Source of the DNA: Siphonobacter curvatus
GTDB lineage: Bacteria; Bacteroidota; Bacteroidia; Cytophagales; Spirosomataceae
DNA length: 64,000 nucleotides
Direction of reading: 5' to 3'
Assembly: GCF_002943425.1 (NCBI RefSeq)
Contig: NZ_PTRA01000004.1
Span: 327,413-391,412 of the forward strand
Shown here piece after piece: positions 35,860 through 45,672 of this stretch. The position numbers and the translations under genes are program-made. The number at the start of each line of letters is the position of its first letter. Position 1 is the first letter of the stretch. The notes beneath the pieces are model-generated. The model saw only the letters and a program-made list of their open reading frames with translations. It had not been told where the DNA came from and made no database searches.

Positions 35860-37395
35860 TTATTTCGTTCCGCCCCACTCTTTATTCTGCTCGATCTTGG
35901 TGTTCTCCATTTCCAATAATGGAATCGGCAATACCTCATTTCGGCCCGCAACAAAGCCTTTAGAGGCCAGTACTTTCGCCGCCGTACCCCAGCGAACCAG
36001 GTCAAACCAGCGGTGGCCTTCGCCAGCCAATTCCACCCGACGCTCCCGCATGATGTTGTCAAGCGTTGCCGGTACGCGGTGCAGGTTGTCCTGATAGGCC
36101 CGATCGCGTACGGCGTTCAGCAGAGCCGCCGCCCGTACCTGGTCTCCGCCGCCCCGAACCAGTGCTTCGGCTTCCATCAGGTAGGTATCGGCCAGACGGA
36201 TTTCGTAGATGTTCTGGGGGTAATTCAATTCGGGTGCACCCGCTCCCGTCGGCCGATCTGCCTGACGAGCCGCGAGTTTGTTTAGGAAATACCCCGTGTT
36301 CATGTACCCTTTTTCGTAACTCGCAATACCGTTTTTCTCCAGACTGTCTAAGTTAGCAATCGTTGCCTGATTACGCGGATCAAAATGAATGGCATTGAAC
36401 AAATCCGGCGTCACCACCAGGAAGCTCCAACCCGATACGTAATCCGGAGCACCTTCTTTCAGGGGCTTGTAGCCCCGGGGACCAATCATGATGTTTAGCA
36501 CGTTTCCTTCGGTACAGGAGATACAATCCCAGGTTCCGGCGGAAGTATTGGTGAATGAAATCTCAAAAATGGACTCGCTGTTGAATTTATTCTTGGTTTT
36601 GAACAGATCGCCGAAATTGCTCAACAGCTTGTACCCATACGTATTCGCACCGCCGGGCGTACCATTTACCAGAGCCAGCTCTTGAGCGGCCTGACCAAAT
36701 TTTTCCTGCTGCAGATATACCTTCCCAAGCAGAGCATGGGCGGCTCCCTGCGTAGCCCGACCCGCTTCCGTAGCCACGGGTACCGTGACGGGTAGAACGG
36801 CCATGGCCTCGGTTAAATCCTGTTCAATTTGCTTGTAGACATCGGCCGGAGGAGCCTGTAGTACATCGTACATCTCACTCGTAGAAACGGTCTTCGTCAG
36901 CAAGGGAACATTCTTGAAGAGCCGTACCAGATCGAAATAGAAGTACGCCCGCAAAAACTTGGCTTCCGCTGCGTAGCGGTTTTTCAGGTTTTCGTCCATG
37001 GGCACGCTGGGTAACTTTTGCAGCAGCGTGTTGGCCCGGAATACGCCCGAAAATCCTTTCCGCCAGAGTTCACCCTGCGGGCCTACTGCTGGCGTCAGCG
37101 TGTAGTTGGAAAATACCTGGTAATCGGTTACGTCGCTCGGACCACCACCACCGGCATAATGATCATCGGAAGCGGCATTGACGGCTCCCACTTTCGTGAC
37201 ATAACCGCCCCCCTGCCATCCGACAACGTCATACACTGCCACCAGCCCGTTAAAGGCTTCCTGCTGATTCCGGTAATAGTTGGTTTCCAGATCGGTACCG
37301 CGAGGTTTTACTTCCAGGAAGCTGTCCGAACAGGAACTTAAGAAGAGCAAACCCGCCGTTAGGAGTACGCCCAGTGATCTATAATTTCGTTTCAT
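35860..37395 (-). CDS. SusD/RagB family nutrient-binding lipoprotein
   Basis: A 511-residue lipoprotein from the ATG at 37395 (MKRNYRSLGVLLTAGLLFLS), with lipobox LSS-C. The start is chosen because the longer frame adds 25 hydrophilic residues before the signal peptide. SusD landmarks are present: FLEVKPRGTDLETNYYRNQQ at the mature N-terminus, YAAEAKFLRAYFYFDLVRLF, and the C-terminal IRLADTYLMEAEALVRGGG...LNAVRDRA and GEGHRWFDLVRWG. It caps the SusC barrel and binds the glycan at the surface. Confidence 0.97.
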   Translation of the reverse strand: MKRNYRSLGVLLTAGLLFLSSCSDSFLEVKPRGTDLETNYYRNQQEAFNGLVAVYDVVGWQGGGYVTKVGAVNAASDDHYAGGGGPSDVTDYQVFSNYTLTPAVGPQGELWRKGFSGVFRANTLLQKLPSVPMDENLKNRYAAEAKFLRAYFYFDLVRLFKNVPLLTKTVSTSEMYDVLQAPPADVYKQIEQDLTEAMAVLPVTVPVATEAGRATQGAAHALLGKVYLQQEKFGQAAQELALVNGTPGGANTYGYKLLSNFGDLFKTKNKFNSESIFEISFTNTSAGTWDCISCTEGNVLNIMIGPRGYKPLKEGAPDYVSGWSFLVVTPDLFNAIHFDPRNQATIANLDSLEKNGIASYEKGYMNTGYFLNKLAARQADRPTGAGAPELNYPQNIYEIRLADTYLMEAEALVRGGGDQVRAAALLNAVRDRAYQDNLHRVPATLDNIMRERRVELAGEGHRWFDLVRWGTAAKVLASKGFVAGRNEVLPIPLLEMENTKIEQNKEWGGTK

Positions 37396-37469
37396 GTGTT
37401 TACAAAAAGAAGGGAATGTCGCCGGAGATTTCTTTTCTGGAGAGGACTCCAGCGACGGTTCCAAAGTCA

Positions 37470-40400
37470 TTAAAATCCAACATTTAAGCCCAGCATGAAG
37501 GAACGAGCCTGGGGATAAATCCCACGGTCGATGCTCAGTACACCGCCACCAATTTCCGGATCATAGCCCGTGTACTTGGTGAAAGTCAGCAGGTTTTGAC
37601 TCATCAGGTAAATACGGGCCCGTTGCATACCCACTTTCGAAATCACCGCTTTGGGCAGCGAATAGCCCAATTGCAGGGTTTTGATCCGGAAGTAACCGCC
37701 GTCTTCCAGGTAGAAATCAGAAGGATTCAGGAAGTTTTTGTTTGGGTCACCGCTCACAATCCGGGGATAGCTATTCGTCGTTCCGGGTCCGGTCCAGCGA
37801 TCCAGTACCTTGGTTTGCCAGTTGGCATTCTGAATATCCAGACGGCGTAAGCCCTGGAAGATTTTGTTACCCGCAGCTCCCTGACCAAAGAAGACCAGAT
37901 CGAAAGCCTTGTAGGCGGCATTAAGCGTGAAACCGTACGTGATCGTTGGCGTTGGATTGCCCAGGAAGGTACGGTCGAGGTCCGTGATTTTTCCGTCGCC
38001 GTTCAAATCGGCCCAGCGGAAATCGCCTGGTTTGGCACCTGGCTGAATGACGGTACCATCCGTACTCTTGTAGCTATTTACGTCTTCAATCGTCTGGAAA
38101 ATACCCATCGTCTGGAAGCCAAAGAATGAGTTGATCGGTTGACCTACCGCTGTGCGGGTGATGGGATAACTACTGGCCTGGAAGCTTTGTCCGCCCGACA
38201 GATATTCCACCCCGCGACCCAGGTTGGTCACTTTGTTTTTGATGTAGGATACGTTCCCGTTCAGAGACAGATTGAAATCACCGAATTTCTTGTTGTATCC
38301 CAATTCCAGTTCAACCCCCTGGTTCGAAATATCGGCTACGTTGGCGGCCGGGTTCGAAATGGCTCCTACGTACTGAGGAATCCGGGGATTCTGCAATACA
38401 TCCGTGGTCACTTTCTTGAACCACTCCAGCGTCACACTGACGTTGTTGAGCAGCGTGGCATCGAAACCAATGTTGGTCTGACTGGTTTGTTCCCATTTCA
38501 GGTCCGGGTTGGCCGGAGCGTTGGGGCTGTAGCCGATGATGTAGCTACCCGAAGTACCAAAGGTGTAATTGCGTCCGCTACCGATTGTTGAAAGGTAGGC
38601 AAAGTCACCGATGGCATCGTTACCCACAATGCCGTAGCCACCCCGCAGCTTGAAGAAATTCACTACACTTTGGGAGGGGAAGAAGTTTTCGCGGGAAAGT
38701 ACCCAGCCCAGCGACAATGAAGGGAAAATACCGTATTTATTGTTGGCACCGAAACGCGATGAACCATCGCGACGAATCAGCCCCTGCACCAGGTATTTTT
38801 CGTTGTAGTTATAGTTAATACGGGCAAAAAGCGAACTCACTTTGTGCAAGGCTCCTTCCGAACCATCGGATGACCGCTGGTCGGTCGGACGCTTGTAGTT
38901 GAGCGAAGCATCTTCAAAACGATCGGCGGGGATGTTATAGAAGGTGACGCTCGTCATCTGCGTATTGTTATCCTGGTACGCTCCCTGACCTAAGAGTACA
39001 GAGACGTTATGGGCACCGAATTCGCGGGTATACGAAAGGGTATTTTCCAGGTTCCAATCCAGCCGACGGTTATTGGATCGGTTGAACGAGGTTTGCGAAG
39101 TAATTGTCGTAGCGTTCAGCCAGGCTAGTGGCGAGAAGTTTTCACTGCCCCAGAAGGAAAGTTTTGCCCCCAGCGTAGAACGTACTTTCAGTCCTTTGAT
39201 TGGTTCAGCTTCCAGATATGCGTTACCTACAAAGTTATCCGCCCAGCTGTTGTTACCCAAACGGGTTTGAATATACGCGAGTGGGTTGGTGATTTCCTGA
39301 GCCACGGATTGTGAAATACCGTACGGGTTGCCATTTGCGTCGCGGCGGATGCCAATGTTGGTATACGGAGCGGCTCCCGCTACAGCAGGATCGGTTACGA
39401 CCGTCGGCGTCAGGGGATCAAGGTTGATTACCGAGCTCAGCGGACCACCGAATTCACTGTTGGTATTACCCAGACCAATGGATTTATCCCGGGCGTAACC
39501 CAGGTTCTGTCCGAAGTTGAGCCATTTGGCAATCTTGTGCGTCGAGTTTAAACGCAGGTTCAGACGCTTGTATTTGGAAATATCCGTGGCTACGATACCT
39601 TCCTGATCAATATAACCCAGCGAGAGGTAGAACGTCGATTTTTCACTACCCCCACTCAGACTCAGTTCGTGTTGCTGGCGGCGAGCGTTGTTGTTGAAAA
39701 TGATAGATTGCCAGTCCGTACCTTGACCCAAAGCGGCCGGATTAGCGTATACGGGCTGTCCACCAGCGTTTACCGAAGCTTCGTTGCGGATGGTGGCGTA
39801 TTGCGTAGCATTGAGTAGATCCAGTTTTTTAGCGGGCGACGACACGCCGTAGAAACCGTTATAATTGACCTGAATGCTACCGGCTTTGCCTTTTTTCGTC
39901 GTTACCAGGATTACCCCAGCGGCTGCCCGTGCTCCGTAAATGGCCTGCGAAGCGGCGTCTTTCAGTACTTCAATGGATTCAATGTCCGACTGGTTCAGAT
40001 ACCCAATGCCGCCGTTGTCGATGACGACACCATCCACGACCCATAAAGGATCGTTATTGTTTAGAGTGGTAATCCCCCGCACCCGTACCGAAGAACCGGA
40101 ACCGGGCTGACCAGAACTCGACGCGATGGTTAGACCAGAAGCCCGTCCCTGTAACGCTTCTTCCAGACGCGTGATGGGCATCGTCGCCAGATCCGAAGAC
40201 TTGACACTGGAAATGGCCCCCGTAACCACACTTTTCTTTTGAGCTCCGTAGCCTACAACTACGACTTCGTTGAGATTACCCGCTTCCTCTTCCAGCGTTA
40301 CGGCTAGTTGCGTCTGGTTACCTACCGTAATCGTTTGGCGTAACATGCCCACCTGACTAAATACCAGTACAGACGCAGAGCCTGGCACGGAAATCTTAAA

Positions 40401-40586
40401 GTTCCCGGCGGCGTCTGTCGTTGTACCGGTCGTTGTACCCTGTACCTGCACGGATACGCCCACCAAGGCGGATCCATCAGACTTGGCGGTTACTTTCCCC
40501 GTCACGGTGAGCCCTTGAGCCCACGCTCCTATCGAACTTGTTAGCAGGCATAAAACCCAGACTAATCCTGTAAATTTTCTCCTCAT
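37470..40586 (-). CDS. SusC/RagA family TonB-linked outer membrane receptor
   Basis: A 1038-residue receptor from the ATG at 40586, which gives a standard signal peptide (MRRKFTGLVWVLCLLTSSIG); an upstream GTG would place another hydrophobic stretch before it. Carboxypeptidase-regulatory-like domain (about 27-105), TonB-box region NEVVVVGYGAQKKS, plug with VRVRGITTLNNNDPLWVVDG, then the long barrel ending in Phe (LGLNVGF). It is the first gene of the glucan operon; susD starts 75 bases after its stop. Imports oligosaccharides released by the surface glycanases. Confidence 0.97.
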   Translation of the reverse strand: MRRKFTGLVWVLCLLTSSIGAWAQGLTVTGKVTAKSDGSALVGVSVQVQGTTTGTTTDAAGNFKISVPGSASVLVFSQVGMLRQTITVGNQTQLAVTLEEEAGNLNEVVVVGYGAQKKSVVTGAISSVKSSDLATMPITRLEEALQGRASGLTIASSSGQPGSGSSVRVRGITTLNNNDPLWVVDGVVIDNGGIGYLNQSDIESIEVLKDAASQAIYGARAAAGVILVTTKKGKAGSIQVNYNGFYGVSSPAKKLDLLNATQYATIRNEASVNAGGQPVYANPAALGQGTDWQSIIFNNNARRQQHELSLSGGSEKSTFYLSLGYIDQEGIVATDISKYKRLNLRLNSTHKIAKWLNFGQNLGYARDKSIGLGNTNSEFGGPLSSVINLDPLTPTVVTDPAVAGAAPYTNIGIRRDANGNPYGISQSVAQEITNPLAYIQTRLGNNSWADNFVGNAYLEAEPIKGLKVRSTLGAKLSFWGSENFSPLAWLNATTITSQTSFNRSNNRRLDWNLENTLSYTREFGAHNVSVLLGQGAYQDNNTQMTSVTFYNIPADRFEDASLNYKRPTDQRSSDGSEGALHKVSSLFARINYNYNEKYLVQGLIRRDGSSRFGANNKYGIFPSLSLGWVLSRENFFPSQSVVNFFKLRGGYGIVGNDAIGDFAYLSTIGSGRNYTFGTSGSYIIGYSPNAPANPDLKWEQTSQTNIGFDATLLNNVSVTLEWFKKVTTDVLQNPRIPQYVGAISNPAANVADISNQGVELELGYNKKFGDFNLSLNGNVSYIKNKVTNLGRGVEYLSGGQSFQASSYPITRTAVGQPINSFFGFQTMGIFQTIEDVNSYKSTDGTVIQPGAKPGDFRWADLNGDGKITDLDRTFLGNPTPTITYGFTLNAAYKAFDLVFFGQGAAGNKIFQGLRRLDIQNANWQTKVLDRWTGPGTTNSYPRIVSGDPNKNFLNPSDFYLEDGGYFRIKTLQLGYSLPKAVISKVGMQRARIYLMSQNLLTFTKYTGYDPEIGGGVLSIDRGIYPQARSFMLGLNVGF

Positions 40587-40921
40587 CTGAGATGAATATG
40601 GTTTGAGTAGAACTAATAAAGTAATTGTGCAAAGCAGGCTCAAAAGTAGAAGGACGTATAAGGGATTCGGCTTTTTCACTACCCCTACATAAGCTCTACA
40701 ACTTCTGATTTTTACTACTTTTTTTACGCTTACTTCCTCTACTTAACCACTACACTCCTTTTGTAATATTCTGATAATAAATACGTTGTAAAGAAGAATT
40801 GTTTTATAACTATATTGATAATTTATAGAACTACTTGACCCGGTTTTCAAAGCTTTTCTACCTCTCTATTTCTGGAAAATCACAACGTACGTGTTGTAAT
40901 CAGTGGTCCGTACTACAAGCC
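40587..40921 (-). promoter_or_regulatory. Upstream region of the susCD operon
   Basis: About 335 bases between the regulator stop and the susC start, with an AT-rich central part (40740-40830). The operon promoter and the binding site of the adjacent LuxR-type regulator are expected here; no clear consensus could be picked by eye. Confidence 0.45.
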
Positions 40922-43813
40922 TCATTTGCTTTCTTTGGCCAGGTCAACCAGAAATTCATACAAATTGACTTCCGTGGACAGCAGTAGTTTTTTACGAAGC
41001 CGATAGCGGCCAATTTCAATGGCTTTGACCGTTACATTCATTAAGCGGGCGATCTCTTTGGAAGACAGATTCATCTTTAGATACGCACATAATTTTAGGT
41101 CATTGGGCGTGAGTTCCGGGTAGCGGTCTTTTAACAAATGGAAGAAATCGTCATGAACGGTATTGAAGTGAAGGGTGAATTGTCCCCAATCCGCATCCTT
41201 GCTTTCAACATCCCGAATCAGGCGTAGCACCTGCCTAAAACTTACGGCACTGTCTTTCGTATCCTGTTTTTTCGCCAGTGTGGATACCACTTCTTTCACT
41301 TTGACGAGTACCTCTCCCCGTTGCACGAGTTGCATGGTCATCGCCGCCAGTTCGCGGTTTTTGAAGTCGACATCCGCTTCCAGCTGTTCATTCTGCAGGC
41401 GTACCAACTCTTTCTCCGCCCGGTCCAGTTCCAATTGATGGAGATACGTTAACTGCTTTTGTTCCGACCGATGCTTGCGTTTCTGCCAGTGAAAGAGATA
41501 ATAAACCAGCCCGGCCGCCAGTAAAGCGTATACCAGATAACTCCAGTAGCTTTCGTACCAGGCGGGTTCAATGTATAATTGATAGGAAAGTATCGCCGAC
41601 TCGTTCCCCTGATTGTTCCGGGCTTTGACCTGAAAGGTGTACGCTCCCCAGGGCAAGTTGGTGTAATCCTTCTCGCTTTTCGTACTCCAGGCCGACCATT
41701 CCTCGGTTTCCCCCTGCAGTCGATAACTGTATTCCGTGGTATTCGTCTCGTATTCCAGGGGTGAGGCATAGGCAAAATGCAGCGAGTTCATGCCCGCCGA
41801 TAGTTGCAGGCGTTGCTGGGAATCTTGCGTAGCCTTTACTTTTCCCTGCTCTACAAAATAGCCCCCGAAGACAACACTGTCGCCGCTTGCCTTGATTTCA
41901 CTGAGCAGAATGAGCGGTTTGCTCACCTGCGTGCGATACTGCTCGTAATTGATGTGAATGAAGCCCTTGTGACTACCGACGAAGATGTTTTGCGGATCGA
42001 CGGGGTACAGGGATTCGAAGCCACCCACCAGTTTATCCGTTAACTCAGGGAAGTATACGATCCGGAATTTCTGTCCATTTCGAGGCTGAAAGTCAATCAC
42101 ACCGAGCCGTTTATGACTCACAAACCAGATATTCCCCTGAGCATCCTCTTTCAAATACTGAACGGCCAGATTTCCCAAAATGGGCTGAAACAGGCTGGAA
42201 GGCACAAAGCGATTTTGAGCCTCATTAAATTCATAAATGCCCCGTTCGGTACTAACCACCAGCCGATTTTTGACCGCGTACACATAATTGTACAGACTCG
42301 ACGGAAGTCCATCCTGCTGGGTATAGAGGCGAATTTGTTGCAACGCTGTCTGGCCGGGCGACCACTGCATCCGAAACACACCCCGACTGGGATGGGAAGC
42401 CCAAATGGTACGCCGGACGCTATCGGCGTAGACAAAGCGGAGGGATTCTTTCAACCCTTTCAAATCCTGAATTCCGTTCACTGAGCCGTTTTCATACCGT
42501 AGGTGTCGTAAACCGTCGTACGTACCCACCAGGTAGTCTGTACCTGAAAAGGGTACCCACAACCAGGTTCCTGGAAAATGATAGACGGGTTTTACCTGGT
42601 CCTGTTCGATTTGAAAGAATCCATTTTCGTGACCCATGTATAGTTTTCCCCGCAGTTCACCTAATCGCCAGACTTGCCCTTTGGCAGCTGGGATTTCTGT
42701 AAAGGTCCCCTGAGCCCGGCTTAAATCCTGCGTAGAACCTTCGAGCGTGGCCCGAAATAACCCGTTCGATGTACCTGCATACAGTGTCCGGCCTTGCTTG
42801 TAGAGAGCATAACCCGTCGTATGTTTATTGCCACTGGGGTACAGGTATTGAATGGGACTGTTGATGGCAATAAAATCAATGCCGTCGTCGAGTGCCAGCC
42901 ACAAGTTCTGATTACGATCCAGCCAGATTGCCCGCACATTGGAGTTTTGTAACCCTTCCGCACTCGTGTACTTTTGGAGAGCTTTTCCAGCCCGATTCAT
43001 CAGGTACAATCCCGCAGAGGTTGTTCCAAAGGCGTACGTCTCCTGGCCTACCTGAGCGGAACAGTAGATGCGGTCTGAATTGAAAATGGCATCCAGGGCT
43101 GTAGCCTTCCGTTCGATTTTTGGACCGTGCAAAAGAAAGACGCCTCGTTCTAGGGTGGTTACTAATAACGTGTCCCTTCCGTAGGATCGCAGCGAAGTAA
43201 CCCCCAATTTTTGCAGGGGTTCTTCGGATGATTGCAGTACCCAAGTTCCGCGTTCGTAGCGAAACAGCCCTTTCTCCCGGTCTTGAGCGTACAATTGCTC
43301 CTGGGCCATCCCCAGAAAAGACCAGGCACGGGTAGATTTGTACACCGTTATTTTGCCCCTATACAAACGCATAATCTGTCGAAGCGACTGAAAAAACACT
43401 TCCTCGCCACGGATGCAAATGTGCCAGACATCGCTGAAATTCCGATCTTTTGAATGCAGCAAGGGCATCAGCGAATGATAGGTCAGGACGCCATTCGCAT
43501 TAGGAAAAAAGTAGCCGATTTCTCCGAGGCCTCCTACGTAAATCCGATTCTGAGTATCAATCTTCAAAGACCGAACTGCCGTATGATTAGCCAGCGGATA
43601 GGTATTCCAGAAACGTCCATTGAACGTGAGTAAGCCTTCATTGTTACCAAAGTACATAATCCCCTGCTGATCCTGAGCTACATCCCAGTTTTGCATGCCG
43701 GCTTTGTATTCGGTCGTACTGTAATGGATAATTTGGGGCGAAGCCAGTTGGTGCTGAGCATGACTCTGACTGAAGAAGACTATGCTCAGTACTAGACACA
43801 AAATATGTTTCAT
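40922..43813 (-). CDS. Propeller/Y_Y_Y/LuxR one-component regulator of the glucan locus
   Basis: A 963-residue inner-membrane sensor. Signal peptide (MKHILCLVLSIVFFSQSHAQ), a periplasmic beta-propeller of Reg_prop type (about 25-680), a Y_Y_Y domain (about 690-752; YSYRLQGETEEWSAWS), a membrane helix (about 755-776), a cytoplasmic coiled coil (about 780-850) and a C-terminal LuxR-like helix-turn-helix (LTPNDLKLCAYLKMNLSSKE, MNVTVKAIEIGRYRLRKKL). There is no kinase domain, so it differs from hybrid two-component (HTCS) regulators and must act from the membrane. It lies directly upstream of susC on the same strand and is the natural activator of the operon. Confidence 0.93.
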   Translation of the reverse strand: MKHILCLVLSIVFFSQSHAQHQLASPQIIHYSTTEYKAGMQNWDVAQDQQGIMYFGNNEGLLTFNGRFWNTYPLANHTAVRSLKIDTQNRIYVGGLGEIGYFFPNANGVLTYHSLMPLLHSKDRNFSDVWHICIRGEEVFFQSLRQIMRLYRGKITVYKSTRAWSFLGMAQEQLYAQDREKGLFRYERGTWVLQSSEEPLQKLGVTSLRSYGRDTLLVTTLERGVFLLHGPKIERKATALDAIFNSDRIYCSAQVGQETYAFGTTSAGLYLMNRAGKALQKYTSAEGLQNSNVRAIWLDRNQNLWLALDDGIDFIAINSPIQYLYPSGNKHTTGYALYKQGRTLYAGTSNGLFRATLEGSTQDLSRAQGTFTEIPAAKGQVWRLGELRGKLYMGHENGFFQIEQDQVKPVYHFPGTWLWVPFSGTDYLVGTYDGLRHLRYENGSVNGIQDLKGLKESLRFVYADSVRRTIWASHPSRGVFRMQWSPGQTALQQIRLYTQQDGLPSSLYNYVYAVKNRLVVSTERGIYEFNEAQNRFVPSSLFQPILGNLAVQYLKEDAQGNIWFVSHKRLGVIDFQPRNGQKFRIVYFPELTDKLVGGFESLYPVDPQNIFVGSHKGFIHINYEQYRTQVSKPLILLSEIKASGDSVVFGGYFVEQGKVKATQDSQQRLQLSAGMNSLHFAYASPLEYETNTTEYSYRLQGETEEWSAWSTKSEKDYTNLPWGAYTFQVKARNNQGNESAILSYQLYIEPAWYESYWSYLVYALLAAGLVYYLFHWQKRKHRSEQKQLTYLHQLELDRAEKELVRLQNEQLEADVDFKNRELAAMTMQLVQRGEVLVKVKEVVSTLAKKQDTKDSAVSFRQVLRLIRDVESKDADWGQFTLHFNTVHDDFFHLLKDRYPELTPNDLKLCAYLKMNLSSKEIARLMNVTVKAIEIGRYRLRKKLLLSTEVNLYEFLVDLAKESK

Positions 43814-44138
43814 AAGTTAAGGCAAGTGGGTCGGAGCCTTTCCAGACAAATCGGGTCCTATCTTTCCGCCTCCGCATTCCTAGTGTTTCGTCTATTCAAT
43901 CAAGAGATGATGAAAAATCATCCTTTAAACTTCCAAAATTAATAAAACTCCTCGTCTGAATGCTACGAATGTCAGTGGGTTTTATTGCCATTTTATGAAC
44001 ACCTAGCCTTCCATTTCATCTCATTCTACTGATTTTCTGACTCGCTCTTTTTTTTACCTCCCCTACTATCGTTCACTTTATCGGCTAAAAGCAACCAATC
44101 ATCGAAAGAATAGCCCCCCTGGTTTCTTTTAGAAGCAT
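43814..44138. other. Divergent intergenic region
   Basis: Upstream region of the regulator (left) and the secreted small-protein gene (right). No gene seen; a pronounced hairpin follows at 44139-44180. Confidence 0.5.
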
Positions 44139-44180
44139 GTTTGAAACATCAAAAGACAATAGTCTTTTGATGTTTCAAAC
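44139..44180. repeat. Perfect 19-bp inverted repeat with 4-base loop
   Basis: GTTTGAAACATCAAAAGAC and its exact complement around AATA. It sits 33 bases before the ATG of the 44214 gene, so it is either an operator, a 5' leader hairpin or a small palindromic element. No T tract for a terminator. Confidence 0.8.
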
Positions 44181-44213
44181 AATTAACTCAACACCCCTTA
44201 ACTTAAACTTTGT

Positions 44214-44699
44214 ATGAAACGTTTTTTACTCCTTCTCCTGCTTCTGAGTTTCACAACGCTAGGTTGGGCTACAACTCCCGTGAAGTCTGCGTTACCCCTG
44301 GGACTTAACTTCGGTATAACGCAACAAACCATGGAAACAGCTTTGGCTCAACCGGGTCAGTCGCTCCATAAAAGCGTTTCTGAAGATTGCATTACCTACC
44401 AGCTTCGCCTGAAAGGCCGGGACGCCGTAGTGAAAGGGTATTTTAAAAACAATGAGCTTTACTTGGTGTCTATTGAATATAAAATCCAAGACAAAAGTGA
44501 ATTCGATACGCTGAAGGAGCAATTAATCAAACAGCAGGGTGCCTGCTCGAAAGAAAGTTCTTACAACGCCGACCTTCAGGCAGCCACGTGCCAGTGGAAT
44601 TCTAAAAATGGATTTGTGTCCCTGGTTTTATTAGATCATTCATTGGAAACGGTTTACGCTCAAACGGCTCGTCCTTCTTGCTCCAAAGTGAATCTTTAA
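44214..44699 (+). CDS. Secreted hypothetical protein
   Basis: A 161-residue exported protein with a signal peptide (MKRFLLLLLLLSFTTLGWA). The mature part begins LPLGLNFGITQQTMETALAQ, a pattern resembling small beta-alpha domains that start with a G-x-T-x-xx-V/A-x-x-L motif, and has four cysteines (SEDCITY, GACSKES, ATCQWN, PSCSK) that could form two disulfides. No family recognised. Ends at a clear terminator. Confidence 0.7.
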   Translation: MKRFLLLLLLLSFTTLGWATTPVKSALPLGLNFGITQQTMETALAQPGQSLHKSVSEDCITYQLRLKGRDAVVKGYFKNNELYLVSIEYKIQDKSEFDTLKEQLIKQQGACSKESSYNADLQAATCQWNSKNGFVSLVLLDHSLETVYAQTARPSCSKVNL

Positions 44700-44730
44700 G
44701 AATAGACTAACTCCCCCCTTGCATACCTAT

Positions 44731-44760
44731 GGGTACCGCTCACGAGTGGTACCCTTTTTT
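44731..44760 (+). terminator. Rho-independent terminator
   Basis: Stem GGGTACCGCT / AGTGGTACCC with a short CACG loop and TTTTTT tail, 32 bases past the stop of the secreted hypothetical gene. Confidence 0.88.
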
Positions 44761-44892
44761 GTTTTAGGGAGTCTAATGGCTACAAAAATTTGAATCCTCC
44801 CTCATTCTGAAAAGATTTAGCTGCTCATGTATATATTTCCGTTCGTGATTTGCCTACGTTTGCCTGTTGCATAAGCCTTCCGCTGCTCCGGT

Positions 44893-45654
44893 ATGAAAAA
44901 ACTGATTTTGCTTTGCTGCTTTCTCGCCGTTTCCAGTAATTGGATACAAGCCCAATCCAAACTTTTTCGAGTAGCGGTACTCGCCGAAAAAGACGGCGGT
45001 GTACATGCCCCTTTTGTAGCGGCGGCGAAAACCTGGCTGGCTCAACTGGCGACGCAGCAGGCCTTCAGCGTTGATTATCTGGAGGACACCCAGCCGATTA
45101 CGGATGCTTTTCTGGCCCAACACGCTCTGATCATTCAACTCAACTATCCGCCCTATCGCTGGACGGAACCGGCAAAAAAGGCATTTACCACCTACATCGA
45201 AAAGGGCAAAGGTGGCTGGATTGGCTTTCATCACGCAACTTTACTTGGCGAGTTTGACGGGTACCCAATGTGGCCCTGGTTTTCGGAGTTTATGGGCGGG
45301 ATTGTATATAAGAACTACATCCCTGATTTTGCTACGGCCACGGTTCGGGTAGAAACGGGTCTGCATCCGGTCATGAAAGGCGTACCGGCGAGCTTTGAGG
45401 TAGCTCATGAAGAATGGTATACGTACAATCGAAGTCCGCGTCCCCGCGTGAAGGTGCTGGCGGCCGTGGATGAGTCAAGCTATAAACCTGACTCGAAGAT
45501 TAAAATGGGCGATCATCCCGTAATCTGGTCAAACGAAAAAATGAAAGCCCGTAACGTGTATATTTTCATGGGTCACCATCCGGACTTATTTCAAAATCAG
45601 GCTTTCACTACAGTTTTCAGAAATGCAGTCCTGTGGGCGTCGCAAACCCGCTGA
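44893..45654 (+). CDS. ThuA-like domain protein, secreted
   Basis: A 253-residue protein with a signal peptide (MKKLILLCCFLAVSSNWIQA) followed by a ThuA-like glutamine-amidotransferase fold: ALIIQLNYPPYRW, YIEKGKGGWIGFHHATLLGE, and the conserved MGDHPVIWSNEK and NVYIFMGHHPDLFQ near the C-terminus. The family is named after a trehalose-utilisation protein, and in Bacteroidota members often sit near glycan loci, but the reaction is not known. Convergent with the YhcG gene. Confidence 0.92.
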   Translation: MKKLILLCCFLAVSSNWIQAQSKLFRVAVLAEKDGGVHAPFVAAAKTWLAQLATQQAFSVDYLEDTQPITDAFLAQHALIIQLNYPPYRWTEPAKKAFTTYIEKGKGGWIGFHHATLLGEFDGYPMWPWFSEFMGGIVYKNYIPDFATATVRVETGLHPVMKGVPASFEVAHEEWYTYNRSPRPRVKVLAAVDESSYKPDSKIKMGDHPVIWSNEKMKARNVYIFMGHHPDLFQNQAFTTVFRNAVLWASQTR

Positions 45655-45672
45655 TTCTTTTCTCTTCCTGCC

